From positions 1-64,000 of the forward strand of contig NZ_BPFI01000004.1 in assembly GCF_019972135.1 (NCBI RefSeq): a stretch of 64,000 bases of DNA. Direction: 5' to 3'. Of the stretch, positions 1 to 7,572 are shown in pieces. The notes under the pieces were generated by a model. That model was not told where the DNA came from and searched no databases. It saw nothing but the letters and a program-made list of their open reading frames with translations. Both the position numbers and the translations under genes were made by a program. Origin of the DNA: Sulfurovum sp. TSL1 (GTDB lineage Bacteria > Campylobacterota > Campylobacteria > Campylobacterales > Sulfurovaceae). Position 1 is the first letter of the stretch, and every line of letters begins with the position of its first letter.

Positions 1-457
1 CATCGCCGATAATACTGCAGGCTACGTCTGTGGAAATGTAGGTCGCTGCCACTTTGAGTTTTATAGCACTCCTTCAATCTTTTTCATCAATCAAATTCTT
101 AACAATAATCATTAAGATCTTATCTTTTTAATGTTTCTCTTATCTTCCATTTATTGTATGTTAGTCATTTAAATCTTTGATTAATGCTCTATTTACTCCT
201 GGTTAACTCCCATCGTTTATAATGTCCTTAGAAAGGTAACCAACTCCCTTTCCAAGAGATTTGTTTTACTCCTTGTCCAAAATTTGTAATAACTTCCTTG
301 TTTCTCTTGGTCCCCGGTTGCCTTTTTTACCGAAGAGCCTATCCCTCCCGATTTAACTCCCTTCCTTGGGCTCTTCGCTTTTTTCTATGACGGACAATCC
401 TTCTTAAACGTACTTTACGATAAAATACTTTTAATTAACTACATTCAGGAAACAATC
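1..457. other. intergenic region upstream of argH, with window edge
   Basis: No gene can be supported here. A plus-strand frame is open from base 2 to about 113 and could be the tail of a gene cut by the window edge; the opposite strand is also open at the edge behind an AAGGAG. Both stretches are too short to judge. The rest is pyrimidine-rich on the plus strand, with several TWACTCC-like motifs between about 190 and 362 and one strong inverted repeat, listed separately. A weak -10-like GATAAAAT lies near 419-426. The argH ribosome binding site AGGA is at 447-450. Confidence 0.5.
331..377 (+). terminator. inverted repeat with T-run, probable terminator
   Basis: CGAAGAGCC at 331-339 pairs perfectly with GGCTCTTCG at 369-377 and is followed by CTTTTTT. 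The 29-base loop is unusually long for an intrinsic terminator, but the trailing T-run fits a plus-strand terminator for whatever lies to the left of the window. Confidence 0.5.
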
Positions 458-1846
458 ATGTCTAAAAAAATTGCCTCTGCAAGAATCTCTGAAAAGAGTT
501 CACAACTCCTACAAGATCTCAACAATTCACTGCCGTTTGATAAAGTGCTTTATAAAGAAGATATCGAAGGGTCACGTGCACATGCCTATATGCTTTGTGA
601 GCAGGGTATCATCTCCGAAGAGGATTATGAGAAGATAGAAGGCGGACTGTATGAGATTCTGGGTGAGATAGAATCCGGTACATTTACATTGGATGGTGAT
701 GATGAAGACATACACATGGCCATAGAAGGAAGACTGACTGAAAAGGTCGGTGATGCAGGGAAACGCCTGCACACAGCACGTAGCCGTAATGACCAGGTGG
801 CACTTGATTTTAGAATGTATGTACAGAACAACACAAAAGCCATCGCTGATCTGCTTTTAGAGAACATTACAACGCTAGTAAAGGTCGCAGAAGAGAATGC
901 AGAGACGATGCTTCCGGGTATGACACACCTGCAGCATGCACAGCCTATAAATTTCGGTTACCATATGTTGGCCTATGCCAGTATGTTCAAACGTGATTAT
1001 GAGCGTTTTATGAGTTCTTATGAGCGTAACAACTATTCTCCTATAGGATGTGCTGCATTGGCAGGTACACCACACCCGATCAACCGACAGACCACTTCAG
1101 ATAAACTTGGTTTCAATGCGCCGACTCTGAACTGTTTGGATACGGTAAGTGACAGAGATTTTGCCTTAGAGATACTTTTTAACATCTCTACGATGATGAT
1201 GCATATGAGCCGCTTGAGCGAAGAGCTCATTTTGTGGTCTGCAAGTGAATTCAGATGGGTAACGCTTTCTGACAGACATGCCACAGGTTCTTCCATCATG
1301 CCACAAAAGAAAAACCCGGACATCCCTGAACTTCTCAGAGGAAAAACAGGGCGTGTGAACGGTAACCTTGTCGCACTCCTTACAGTGATGAAAGGGTTGC
1401 CACTTGCATACAACAAAGATATGCAAGAGGACAAAGAGGGAGTCTTTGACTCTGTAAGAACAGCAACACTTTCACTACAGGTGCTTGAAGAGATGATCGC
1501 AGAGATGACTGTGAACAAAGAAGCCATGGAAGCTGCATGTATGATAGGCCACCTCTCTGCAACAGACCTCGCAGACTACCTCGTAAAAGAGCAGGGGCTT
1601 CCATTTAGAGATGCCTACCACATCACAGGTAATGCCGTGAACCTGGCAGAGGAGAAAGGGCTTGACATTTCTGAACTGAGCCTAGAAGACCTACAAAGTG
1701 TAGATGCACGAATAGGTGAGGGTGTGGTAGCACTACTTGATAACCGTGCTTCGATGAATGCCCGCCAGTCTGAAGGTGGAACTGCCACTGTTAGGACTTT
1801 GGAACAAGTGGATAGTATGAAGGCTTGGTTGGAGAAGCAAAACTAA
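458..1846 (+). CDS. argH: argininosuccinate lyase
   Basis: This enzyme cleaves argininosuccinate into arginine and fumarate, the last step of arginine synthesis in the cytosol. The 462-residue length is normal for the family. The fumarase/aspartase superfamily signature [12 protein letters not shown] lies at about residues 277-288 and carries the catalytic serine. [10 protein letters not shown] near residues 105-114 and the TxLQHAQP segment near residue 160 are further substrate-binding landmarks. The ATG start follows AGGA with a 7-base spacer. The gene stands alone; argB and argD lie elsewhere in the window, so the arginine pathway is dispersed, as is usual in Campylobacterota. Confidence 0.97.
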   Translation: MSKKIASARISEKSSQLLQDLNNSLPFDKVLYKEDIEGSRAHAYMLCEQGIISEEDYEKIEGGLYEILGEIESGTFTLDGDDEDIHMAIEGRLTEKVGDAGKRLHTARSRNDQVALDFRMYVQNNTKAIADLLLENITTLVKVAEENAETMLPGMTHLQHAQPINFGYHMLAYASMFKRDYERFMSSYERNNYSPIGCAALAGTPHPINRQTTSDKLGFNAPTLNCLDTVSDRDFALEILFNISTMMMHMSRLSEELILWSASEFRWVTLSDRHATGSSIMPQKKNPDIPELLRGKTGRVNGNLVALLTVMKGLPLAYNKDMQEDKEGVFDSVRTATLSLQVLEEMIAEMTVNKEAMEAACMIGHLSATDLADYLVKEQGLPFRDAYHITGNAVNLAEEKGLDISELSLEDLQSVDARIGEGVVALLDNRASMNARQSEGGTATVRTLEQVDSMKAWLEKQN

Positions 1847-1917
1847 AACCATTTTTTGTATAGAAAAAAGTGCTAATAAATAGTTATATATTATAAGATA
1901 TATAGTAAAGGAAAATC

Positions 1918-3750
1918 ATGTTTATTATTAGTGATAGTAGATGGAATAGATTACCCATATCTGATTTTAGAGGAAGGTTTTTTGTAGAAACTTGTTATGA
2001 ATTACTCCATACTGAAACACCACCATTTCATCAATCAAGATTAATGAACATTATTTCTTCAGTTGAAGAAGTTTTATTTTCTATTGAAGATTTTGAGTAT
2101 GAAGTAAAAAACTTTAGTAATTTACAAAATGCAATTGATGAACTAAAATCGTGCTTTCAAATTGATTTTATTGCTAAGGAGATTTTATCAGAGGATATAT
2201 TAAATCTTAATGGAGTATTTTCAGATATTAAGACTTATAATGAAGCTACTTTAAGTAGGTTAAAAAAAGTAAAATTATTATGTAATAATATATTATATAA
2301 AGAAGCAGATTATTCTCAACGTCTTACACAAAAACTACAAGAGATTGTTATTGGAGATTCTGTGAATGTGGAGCAAAAACATCGTCTTACAAAAGAGATA
2401 TATAAAACTACGAGTTTATATATCACATACCTGCTATCTAAGGGGTATTCACCTAAATATTTATATAATAGAACAGAGTCTTTTACAAGATTAAATAATT
2501 ATAGACGTGGTAGAAACTTTAATGAACAATTTTCAAATGTTATTGCTAAATTAAATAGCCGTATTGATAAATATACTATTTGTTTTGCATTATATACAAG
2601 TCATATTAGTGACATTGATACTTATAGTGAAGTATTTGGAGTTAGCATTTTAGATGATGTTAGTCATCTCTTTAATGCTGGAGATATACGGAAGATTAAT
2701 CCTGAAAATGAATATAATATGTATATTTTAATTAATGTTGAAACAACAGACTATGTTAGTGCCTCATTTGAGGCAAAAGAAATTTTTAATTCAATTATTG
2801 ATAGTTTTAGTTTTAATGATTTAATATATAATAAAGATATAAATGATGTATGTTTAACTCATGTTACTATTAATAGTAACATATATAGGCGAGAACTTGA
2901 TTTGGGTACATTATGGCACTTTGTAACAATCAGCCCAAATAAAGAATATTATAGACACCTTGATTTAATGTTAAATTTAGATACTTATTTAGAAAAAACA
3001 AGTTCAGAGAAACTAAAACGTTCATTACGTTATGTACGATTAAGTAAAGATGCAAATTCACTAGAACAAAAGTTATTAAATCTTTGGATTGCTCTTGAAT
3101 CATTGTTTGATAATAAACAAAATACAATAATAGGTAATGTCTTAGATTATATACCTGAAGTATATGCTGTTAATTCAATTGAAAATAGATTAAAATATAT
3201 TCTTGAACTTCTATCAAAATATAAAGTCACCGTTCCTATCGATGTGAAAAATAAATATACTATTATAGACAGTATATTTTCAGAAGATATATCTTTATCA
3301 GTGTTTACTCGACTCTTTTATGATGAAGATTCAATGGTTAAAGTATTTGATTCTTGTGGTGAGAAAGAATTTTTAAAATATAGACTTTTGACAATATATG
3401 AGGAATTAAATAACACTAAAAAAATAATAGCAAGAATAAAGAAAACGAGTTTAGATGTACGTAGACAATTGAGAAGAATATATGTTATACGCAATAAATT
3501 GACACATCAAGCTTATCATAGAGATATTAAAGGTCAAATTGTGAATCACCTTTTTGAATATACAATGATGTGTTATAACGCTATTTTTATTACAATGAAG
3601 AACTCTCAAGAAGCTAGGAAGATAACAATTGATGATGCTTTATTAGCATATAAGTTGGGTAGTCAAAATATATTTAAACATTTAAGTGAGATTGATGATG
3701 AAACAACTACTATTGATTACTCTCTGATAAATGTAAAACCTGTGATATAA
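1918..3750 (+). CDS. HEPN (Apea-like) domain protein, candidate antiviral RNase
   Basis: A 610-residue protein rich in Lys, Asn, Ile and Tyr. The C-terminal third looks like an Apea-like HEPN domain: LWIALESLF at residues 389-397 matches the helix that opens such domains, and RNKLTH at 525-530 gives the R-x4-H motif, with Asn after the Arg, typical of HEPN ribonucleases. The N-terminal 380 residues are not recognisable to me. HEPN proteins of this class include ApeA, a single-gene abortive-infection defence reported in E. coli, so an RNase that kills or stalls infected cells is a reasonable inference, not a demonstrated role. The gene is much more AT-rich than argH and selO on either side and uses A/T-ending codons throughout, which suggests horizontal transfer. 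The ATG follows AAAGGA by 5 bases. No partner gene is adjacent. Confidence 0.7.
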   Translation: MFIISDSRWNRLPISDFRGRFFVETCYELLHTETPPFHQSRLMNIISSVEEVLFSIEDFEYEVKNFSNLQNAIDELKSCFQIDFIAKEILSEDILNLNGVFSDIKTYNEATLSRLKKVKLLCNNILYKEADYSQRLTQKLQEIVIGDSVNVEQKHRLTKEIYKTTSLYITYLLSKGYSPKYLYNRTESFTRLNNYRRGRNFNEQFSNVIAKLNSRIDKYTICFALYTSHISDIDTYSEVFGVSILDDVSHLFNAGDIRKINPENEYNMYILINVETTDYVSASFEAKEIFNSIIDSFSFNDLIYNKDINDVCLTHVTINSNIYRRELDLGTLWHFVTISPNKEYYRHLDLMLNLDTYLEKTSSEKLKRSLRYVRLSKDANSLEQKLLNLWIALESLFDNKQNTIIGNVLDYIPEVYAVNSIENRLKYILELLSKYKVTVPIDVKNKYTIIDSIFSEDISLSVFTRLFYDEDSMVKVFDSCGEKEFLKYRLLTIYEELNNTKKIIARIKKTSLDVRRQLRRIYVIRNKLTHQAYHRDIKGQIVNHLFEYTMMCYNAIFITMKNSQEARKITIDDALLAYKLGSQNIFKHLSEIDDETTTIDYSLINVKPVI

Positions 3751-3766
3751 TATTTTATTTTTTACT

Positions 3767-3797
3767 GTTCCCTCTCTGTACGTGGGAATGAATGCAT
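3767..3797. repeat. degenerate REP-like hairpin
   Basis: GTTCCC followed by GTGGGAATGAATGCATC forms a short hairpin, TTCCC at 3768-3772 against GGGAA at 3784-3788. It matches, with changes, the better hairpin at 58475-58505, including the GGGAATG..GCAT tail. It sits just past the stop of the AT-rich HEPN gene. Confidence 0.5.
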
Positions 3798-3970
3798 CAG
3801 TTTAAACTTCTTTTACACCTGACAGTTAATTAATCACTTTTATATTTTTTTACAAATTTCAATTACTCCATCGCTAGATGGCAGGAACACATTTTACTAT
3901 TCATTCTAATTTAAAGTATGGGAACGACCGAAAGGGAAAAAGATGAAAAACAATATGCTTCTCATCGTCC

Positions 3971-5410
3971 TCACGAGGAGCAGGAGAGACAGATATTTTT
4001 GTGTTCCTCTGGTGTCTCCCCAGCAAAATGTTCAAACTCCGGTAGTTCATCATACGGATGCATTGCGATATGTAGCAGTGTTTCTACCATAGAGAAGTCT
4101 CCTTTTTGAGCAAGGTCTATCGCTTCTTGGAGCATATAGTTTTTTAGCACATATTTTGGATTTGTCTTTAGCATTGCTTTTTGGCGCTCTGACTGTGTGC
4201 ATATCTCTTTTGCTAAACGTTTGTCATACAATTCAAGCCAGTTGTGAATGACCACTGGGTTCATGGCGATGTCATAGAGAGGCATTCTGTCACCATCATA
4301 GTGACTGAGCGTTCGAAAGAAATTGGTATAGTCGACATAGGCATCTTGCAGTGCACCTACCAGATCTGTGATGAGTTCAACATCCTCATCCAGTTTCAAA
4401 ACCAATCCCAGTTTTTCACACATGACATCAATATAGGCATCAGGGTAGAGGAAGTTGCCAAAATCATCGAGTTTCTTCTGCATCCTGTTTTGATCGATAA
4501 GCGGGGTGAGTGCTTTGGAGAGCATGGTAAGGTTCCAGTAGGAGACATTGGGCTGGTCACCGTAGCTGTAGCGGCCTGCTTTGTCGGTTTTGTTGCAGAC
4601 AAAGCCGTAGTCAAAATCATCCAGCATCGCATACGGCCCATAATCGATGGTAAGACCTGCGATGGACATGTTGTCTGTATTCATCACGCCGTGGTTAAAG
4701 CCTATCCCCTGCCACTGTGCGATCAGCTTTGCCGTACGCTCAACGACCTCACAAAAGAACTTGTAGTAGCGGTCTTCATCATCCTGCAGGTGCGGGTAGG
4801 ATTCGGCGATGACATAGTCGGCAAGGGATCTGAGTTTGTCGTACTCTTTAAAGTAGTAAAAGTATTCGAAGGTACCAAAACGCACCCAGCTCGGCGACAT
4901 ACGCATGACGATCGCCCCGCGTTCTATCTGGTTTCGTAAGATTTTTGTTTCAGACCCGATGATGCCAAGGGCACGTGTTGTGGGAATGCCAAGATGGTGC
5001 ATCGCTTCGCTCATCAGATACTCGCGTATGGAAGAGGGGATGGCCGCACGGCCGTCTGAGGTACGTGAGTAGAGTGTCTCTCCACTCCCTTTGGTCTGGA
5101 TGTGCCAGCCATTGATGCTTCCCAGGTTGATAGCCCTACCGTCTCCCAGACGCGGTGCATAATTACCGAACTGGTGCCCTGCATAGCACATGGAAAAAGG
5201 ACGTGCCCCTTTGGGAAGGTAGGTACCGTTGAGCAGTGCTACAAAACGGGGGTCCTCTTTGGTACTGCTGTCAAGACCGATCAGTTCTGCCGCATTGGGA
5301 TTGAAACTGATCAAGTAGGGATCATCCAGTGGTGTGGGTTCGGTCAAGTCGTAAAATTCGCTGTCGAGCGAAAGATACGGGGTTTCAAAATTAAGGTTAT
5401 CAAGTGTCAT
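3971..5410 (-). CDS. selO: protein adenylyltransferase SelO (YdiU/UPF0061 family)
   Basis: SelO has a protein-kinase-like fold but binds ATP in a flipped orientation and transfers AMP to Ser, Thr or Tyr of target proteins; in bacteria this is linked to redox stress. The 479-residue sequence carries the family hallmarks: SFNPNAAELIGL near the N terminus, YAGHQFGNYAPRLGDGRA, SIREYLMSEAMHHLG, and the active-site segment GFNHGVMNTDNMSI followed by DYGPYAMLDDFD. The C terminus ends in SCSS, the site where the vertebrate selenoprotein has selenocysteine and bacteria have cysteine. The ATG at 5408-5410 gives the expected N terminus. It is transcribed toward the HEPN gene. Confidence 0.93.
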   Translation of the reverse strand: MTLDNLNFETPYLSLDSEFYDLTEPTPLDDPYLISFNPNAAELIGLDSSTKEDPRFVALLNGTYLPKGARPFSMCYAGHQFGNYAPRLGDGRAINLGSINGWHIQTKGSGETLYSRTSDGRAAIPSSIREYLMSEAMHHLGIPTTRALGIIGSETKILRNQIERGAIVMRMSPSWVRFGTFEYFYYFKEYDKLRSLADYVIAESYPHLQDDEDRYYKFFCEVVERTAKLIAQWQGIGFNHGVMNTDNMSIAGLTIDYGPYAMLDDFDYGFVCNKTDKAGRYSYGDQPNVSYWNLTMLSKALTPLIDQNRMQKKLDDFGNFLYPDAYIDVMCEKLGLVLKLDEDVELITDLVGALQDAYVDYTNFFRTLSHYDGDRMPLYDIAMNPVVIHNWLELYDKRLAKEICTQSERQKAMLKTNPKYVLKNYMLQEAIDLAQKGDFSMVETLLHIAMHPYDELPEFEHFAGETPEEHKNICLSCSS

Positions 5411-5527
5411 ACAGAGGTTTTACATTTCTTATCCTTAAGATCAGATAAGCTTTGATCTTTGGAGGTGATTTTCCTTTGCGTATTCTTGTATAGGTTCCTA
5501 TATAAATACGGAAATGATAGAAATACT

Positions 5528-5992
5528 TTACCAGGATGTATAGGGGTTCTCCACCAAATTCGCATTAAAATACCGCACATCCTCCGTTACCTCTTTAGCG
5601 GTCCACTCGGGCAGAGAAAACACTTCCTCTTCACTCTCCAGCTCTATTTCGGCGATGAGGAGTCCTTGATTGGATCCTTCAAATATATCGACCTCCCATG
5701 TATGACCCTCATGCGCTACAAGGTAGCGAGTTTTTTCGACGAGTGAGGCGTGGCAGAGGTTTGTGAGCATCTCCTGTGCATCATTCAGAGGAATGGGGTA
5801 TTCAAACTCCAACCGTGTGGCACCTTCGCTTTTGCCTTTGATGGTGAGAAAGGCTTCTGTGTCACGGATGCGTATGCGTACGGTGGTTTGATCTACCGTT
5901 TGGATGTAGCCTTGTTTGATGGTGTATCCATTGTTCAGCGTGGGCAGTTTGGTTTCGTCTACGAGGAATTTGCGTTCTATTTCTACACCCAT
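5528..5992 (-). CDS. CYTH domain protein, probable inorganic triphosphatase
   Basis: The 154-residue protein is a single CYTH domain. The N-terminal EIERKFLV contains the ExExK signature that binds the triphosphate through metal ions. Later strands show alternating charged residues typical of the tunnel fold: RIRIRD, FLTIKGK, RLEFEYPIP, and IAEIELESEEE. Stand-alone bacterial CYTH proteins of this size are usually tripolyphosphatases; adenylate cyclase or thiamine triphosphatase activity is also known in the superfamily and cannot be excluded. It is encoded 117 bases upstream of selO on the same strand, so the two may be co-transcribed. Confidence 0.88.
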   Translation of the reverse strand: MGVEIERKFLVDETKLPTLNNGYTIKQGYIQTVDQTTVRIRIRDTEAFLTIKGKSEGATRLEFEYPIPLNDAQEMLTNLCHASLVEKTRYLVAHEGHTWEVDIFEGSNQGLLIAEIELESEEEVFSLPEWTAKEVTEDVRYFNANLVENPYTSW

Positions 5993-6061
5993 GATGTGCC
6001 TTTTGCAGTAAAATATAAGTCATATAGTGTACACTATCGCAAATAAATCTTAGGAATGAAT

Positions 6062-6523
6062 ATGAACGTATCAGTAGAGTATCTTGGCGATAAAAAATTT
6101 AAAGCGAACACCATAAAGTCTTCTTTCATTTTAGACTGCAAAGAGATCACCCCTGTGGAGTATTTTGCAACGGGTATCATAGGGTGTACAGGGATCGACC
6201 TTGTGATGATGGCGGAGAAGGACGGGTATGAAGTGAGTAATTACTCAGTGAAAGCTGAGATAGAACGAACGGAATCTGTACCGATGAAATTTGCATCTAT
6301 GCACATCATTTACGCGTTTGACGGAGCGTTTGATGCCATGAAAGCAAAACGTTATATAGGGGCATCTTTGGAGAGTTACTGTACTACGGTCAACTCTATC
6401 CGCGATTCGGTAAAAGTAAGTTATTCGATCATTCAAAACGGTGAGAAGATAGCTGATAAAGAAGAGCTCATCTCTATGAGCGTGACGCTTGAAGATGGAT
6501 TCGGGGGCGCTTGCTGTTCATAG
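6062..6523 (+). CDS. OsmC/Ohr family protein
   Basis: OsmC-family proteins are cytosolic thiol peroxidases or related proteins that reduce organic hydroperoxides. The two family cysteines are present, in GCTGIDLVMM and in ESYCTTVNSI, about 65 residues apart, as in the active-site pair. The C terminus also ends in a di-cysteine, GGACCS, whose role is unknown. Two in-frame ATGs exist, at 6056 and 6062. The second is preferred because AGGA at 6052-6055 then has a 6-base spacer, while it would touch the first. The general OsmC-like group cannot be split into Ohr or OsmC from sequence alone. Confidence 0.87.
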   Translation: MNVSVEYLGDKKFKANTIKSSFILDCKEITPVEYFATGIIGCTGIDLVMMAEKDGYEVSNYSVKAEIERTESVPMKFASMHIIYAFDGAFDAMKAKRYIGASLESYCTTVNSIRDSVKVSYSIIQNGEKIADKEELISMSVTLEDGFGGACCS

Positions 6524-6526
6524 GTT

Positions 6527-6733
6527 TCAGAGCGCCTCTATCTTTGAGATGAGCTTTGAAATGCGTTTGGCCGTCTGTTTCTTTCCATCTACTTTTGCGA
6601 CAGGCTGATGCTTACACACTTTGCACATATCGATACATGACTTCACGACGACCGTATCATCAGGAAAAGCTTCGGTAAGTTTTTTCTGAAGCTTATCGAC
6701 TTTCGAGAATTTTTTACATAGTTGTATCTTCAT
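6527..6733 (-). CDS. small Cys-containing protein, DUF1450-like
   Basis: A 68-residue basic protein with cysteines at 6, 33, 37 and 40. The segment with C33, C37 and C40 followed by HQPVAKVDGK recalls DUF1450/YuzB-type proteins, where a Cys-rich loop precedes a Pro-x-Ala-x-Val-(N/D)-Gly strand. The function of that family is not known to me; metal or iron-sulfur binding is a guess from the cysteines. Its stop lies 3 bases from the stop of the OsmC gene, so the two genes converge. The length, start codon and coherent composition support a real gene. Confidence 0.6.
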   Translation of the reverse strand: MKIQLCKKFSKVDKLQKKLTEAFPDDTVVVKSCIDMCKVCKHQPVAKVDGKKQTAKRISKLISKIEAL

Positions 6734-6823
6734 AGTTTACTATAGCATATTTTTTCTGCTTCAGATACTTTTTACTGTAAGGGGAGTATCATAATAGTAG
6801 AGCATAGACTAAAAGGACATAGT

Positions 6824-7027
6824 ATGAAGCCTGAAGAACAAGATATTGCAAGAAGAAAAAATGAGATCATAGCAGAAGTGAATGCACTGTTTAAGGCCAA
6901 TATGAAGTTTACCGACTGGGATGTTCCCGAAGCGGATGATGCACTTGCGGCAAAACTGATCATAGAGATCATGCAAGAGGCGCTTGACGGGTTGAAAGCA
7001 AAATTGGATGCGGGTGAGTTCAAATAA
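6824..7027 (+). CDS. hypothetical small acidic protein
   Basis: I do not recognise this 67-residue protein. It is acidic, lacks cysteine and looks largely helical, with an amphipathic C-terminal half (AAKLIIEIMQEALDGLKAKL). AAAAGGA lies just upstream of the ATG at a normal distance, which is the best support for translation. The frame is fully closed and the neighbours are unrelated small genes. Confidence 0.55.
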   Translation: MKPEEQDIARRKNEIIAEVNALFKANMKFTDWDVPEADDALAAKLIIEIMQEALDGLKAKLDAGEFK

Positions 7028-7062
7028 TGATCCTATCAACAATGCAGGATATCATTTGATTT

Positions 7063-7082
7063 ACTCCTGTTGATACAGGAGT
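7063..7082. terminator. hairpin between convergent small genes
   Basis: ACTCCTG (7063-7069) pairs with CAGGAGT (7076-7082) around a 6-base loop. It lies between the stops of the plus-strand gene ending at 7027 and the minus-strand gene ending at 7090, and could serve both. Confidence 0.5.
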
Positions 7083-7089
7083 GAAGATT

Positions 7090-7296
7090 TTAGAGAAGTC
7101 CCAGTTCTGCAAGCAGCGCTTTGATCGTGGGTGAAAGTTTACTGAGATCCTGTATGAAAGTACCTGAGGACATATCTTCCCTGTACCACTCTTCAATGCG
7201 TTTCATGGAGTCACTTTTCTCTTCTTCTGTGAGCGCATCTGATCTATCGATACTCTCTTTGATCTTTTCCAGGTGTTTTAAGTTACTGCCACTCAT
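7090..7296 (-). CDS. hypothetical small protein
   Basis: A 68-residue charged, helical protein that begins MSGSNLKHLEKIKESID. The frame stays open to 7398, but the ATG at 7294-7296 is chosen because AAAAGGA sits just upstream of it, whereas the extension is rich in rare residues and overlaps the inverted repeat starting at 7393. The C-terminal SPTIKALLAELGLL vaguely recalls the end of DUF4404-type proteins, but this is not firm. No function can be given. Confidence 0.55.
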   Translation of the reverse strand: MSGSNLKHLEKIKESIDRSDALTEEEKSDSMKRIEEWYREDMSSGTFIQDLSKLSPTIKALLAELGLL

Positions 7297-7392
7297 TGTG
7301 TATCCTTTTAAAAGATGTCGTAGATTATTATAGAACGATAATACTTTCAAACATCTATGATACGGCCTAATACACATTTCGCTATAATGCTG

Positions 7393-7555
7393 ACCCAAAT
7401 AATGTCATAGGAATTATAAAACTAGCATTTGTCATTGCGTCTAGGATATTTACAAAAAATCATCACTTAACCTATGGGTTAACCTCAAATTTTTTGCAAG
7501 CACCCTAAACACAAGCCCAAACACTATTTTCACAATGCCATGACATTATTTGGGT
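7393..7555. repeat. MITE-like element with 16-bp terminal inverted repeats
   Basis: ACCCAAATAATGTCAT at 7393-7408 is repeated as its exact reverse complement at 7540-7555. The match extends weakly inward. The 131 bases between hold no gene but contain GGGTTAACC-type short palindromes. The whole unit ends 17 bases before the ABC-F start codon, so it is the leader or promoter region of that gene, and may be a small non-autonomous mobile element. Confidence 0.55.
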
Positions 7556-7572
7556 TAACAAATTCCCCATAA

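Noticed and set aside
1..113. C-terminal end of a plus-strand gene, or start of a minus-strand gene, at the window edge
   Set aside because: Frames are open on both strands for fewer than 40 codons and neither carries a decisive motif or start.
1033..1527. 164-codon minus-strand open frame
   Set aside because: It is antisense to argH and rich in Ser and Leu, as expected of a reverse-frame shadow.
4244..4939. 231-codon plus-strand open frame
   Set aside because: It lies fully antisense to selO, whose motifs are clear, and encodes no recognisable domain.
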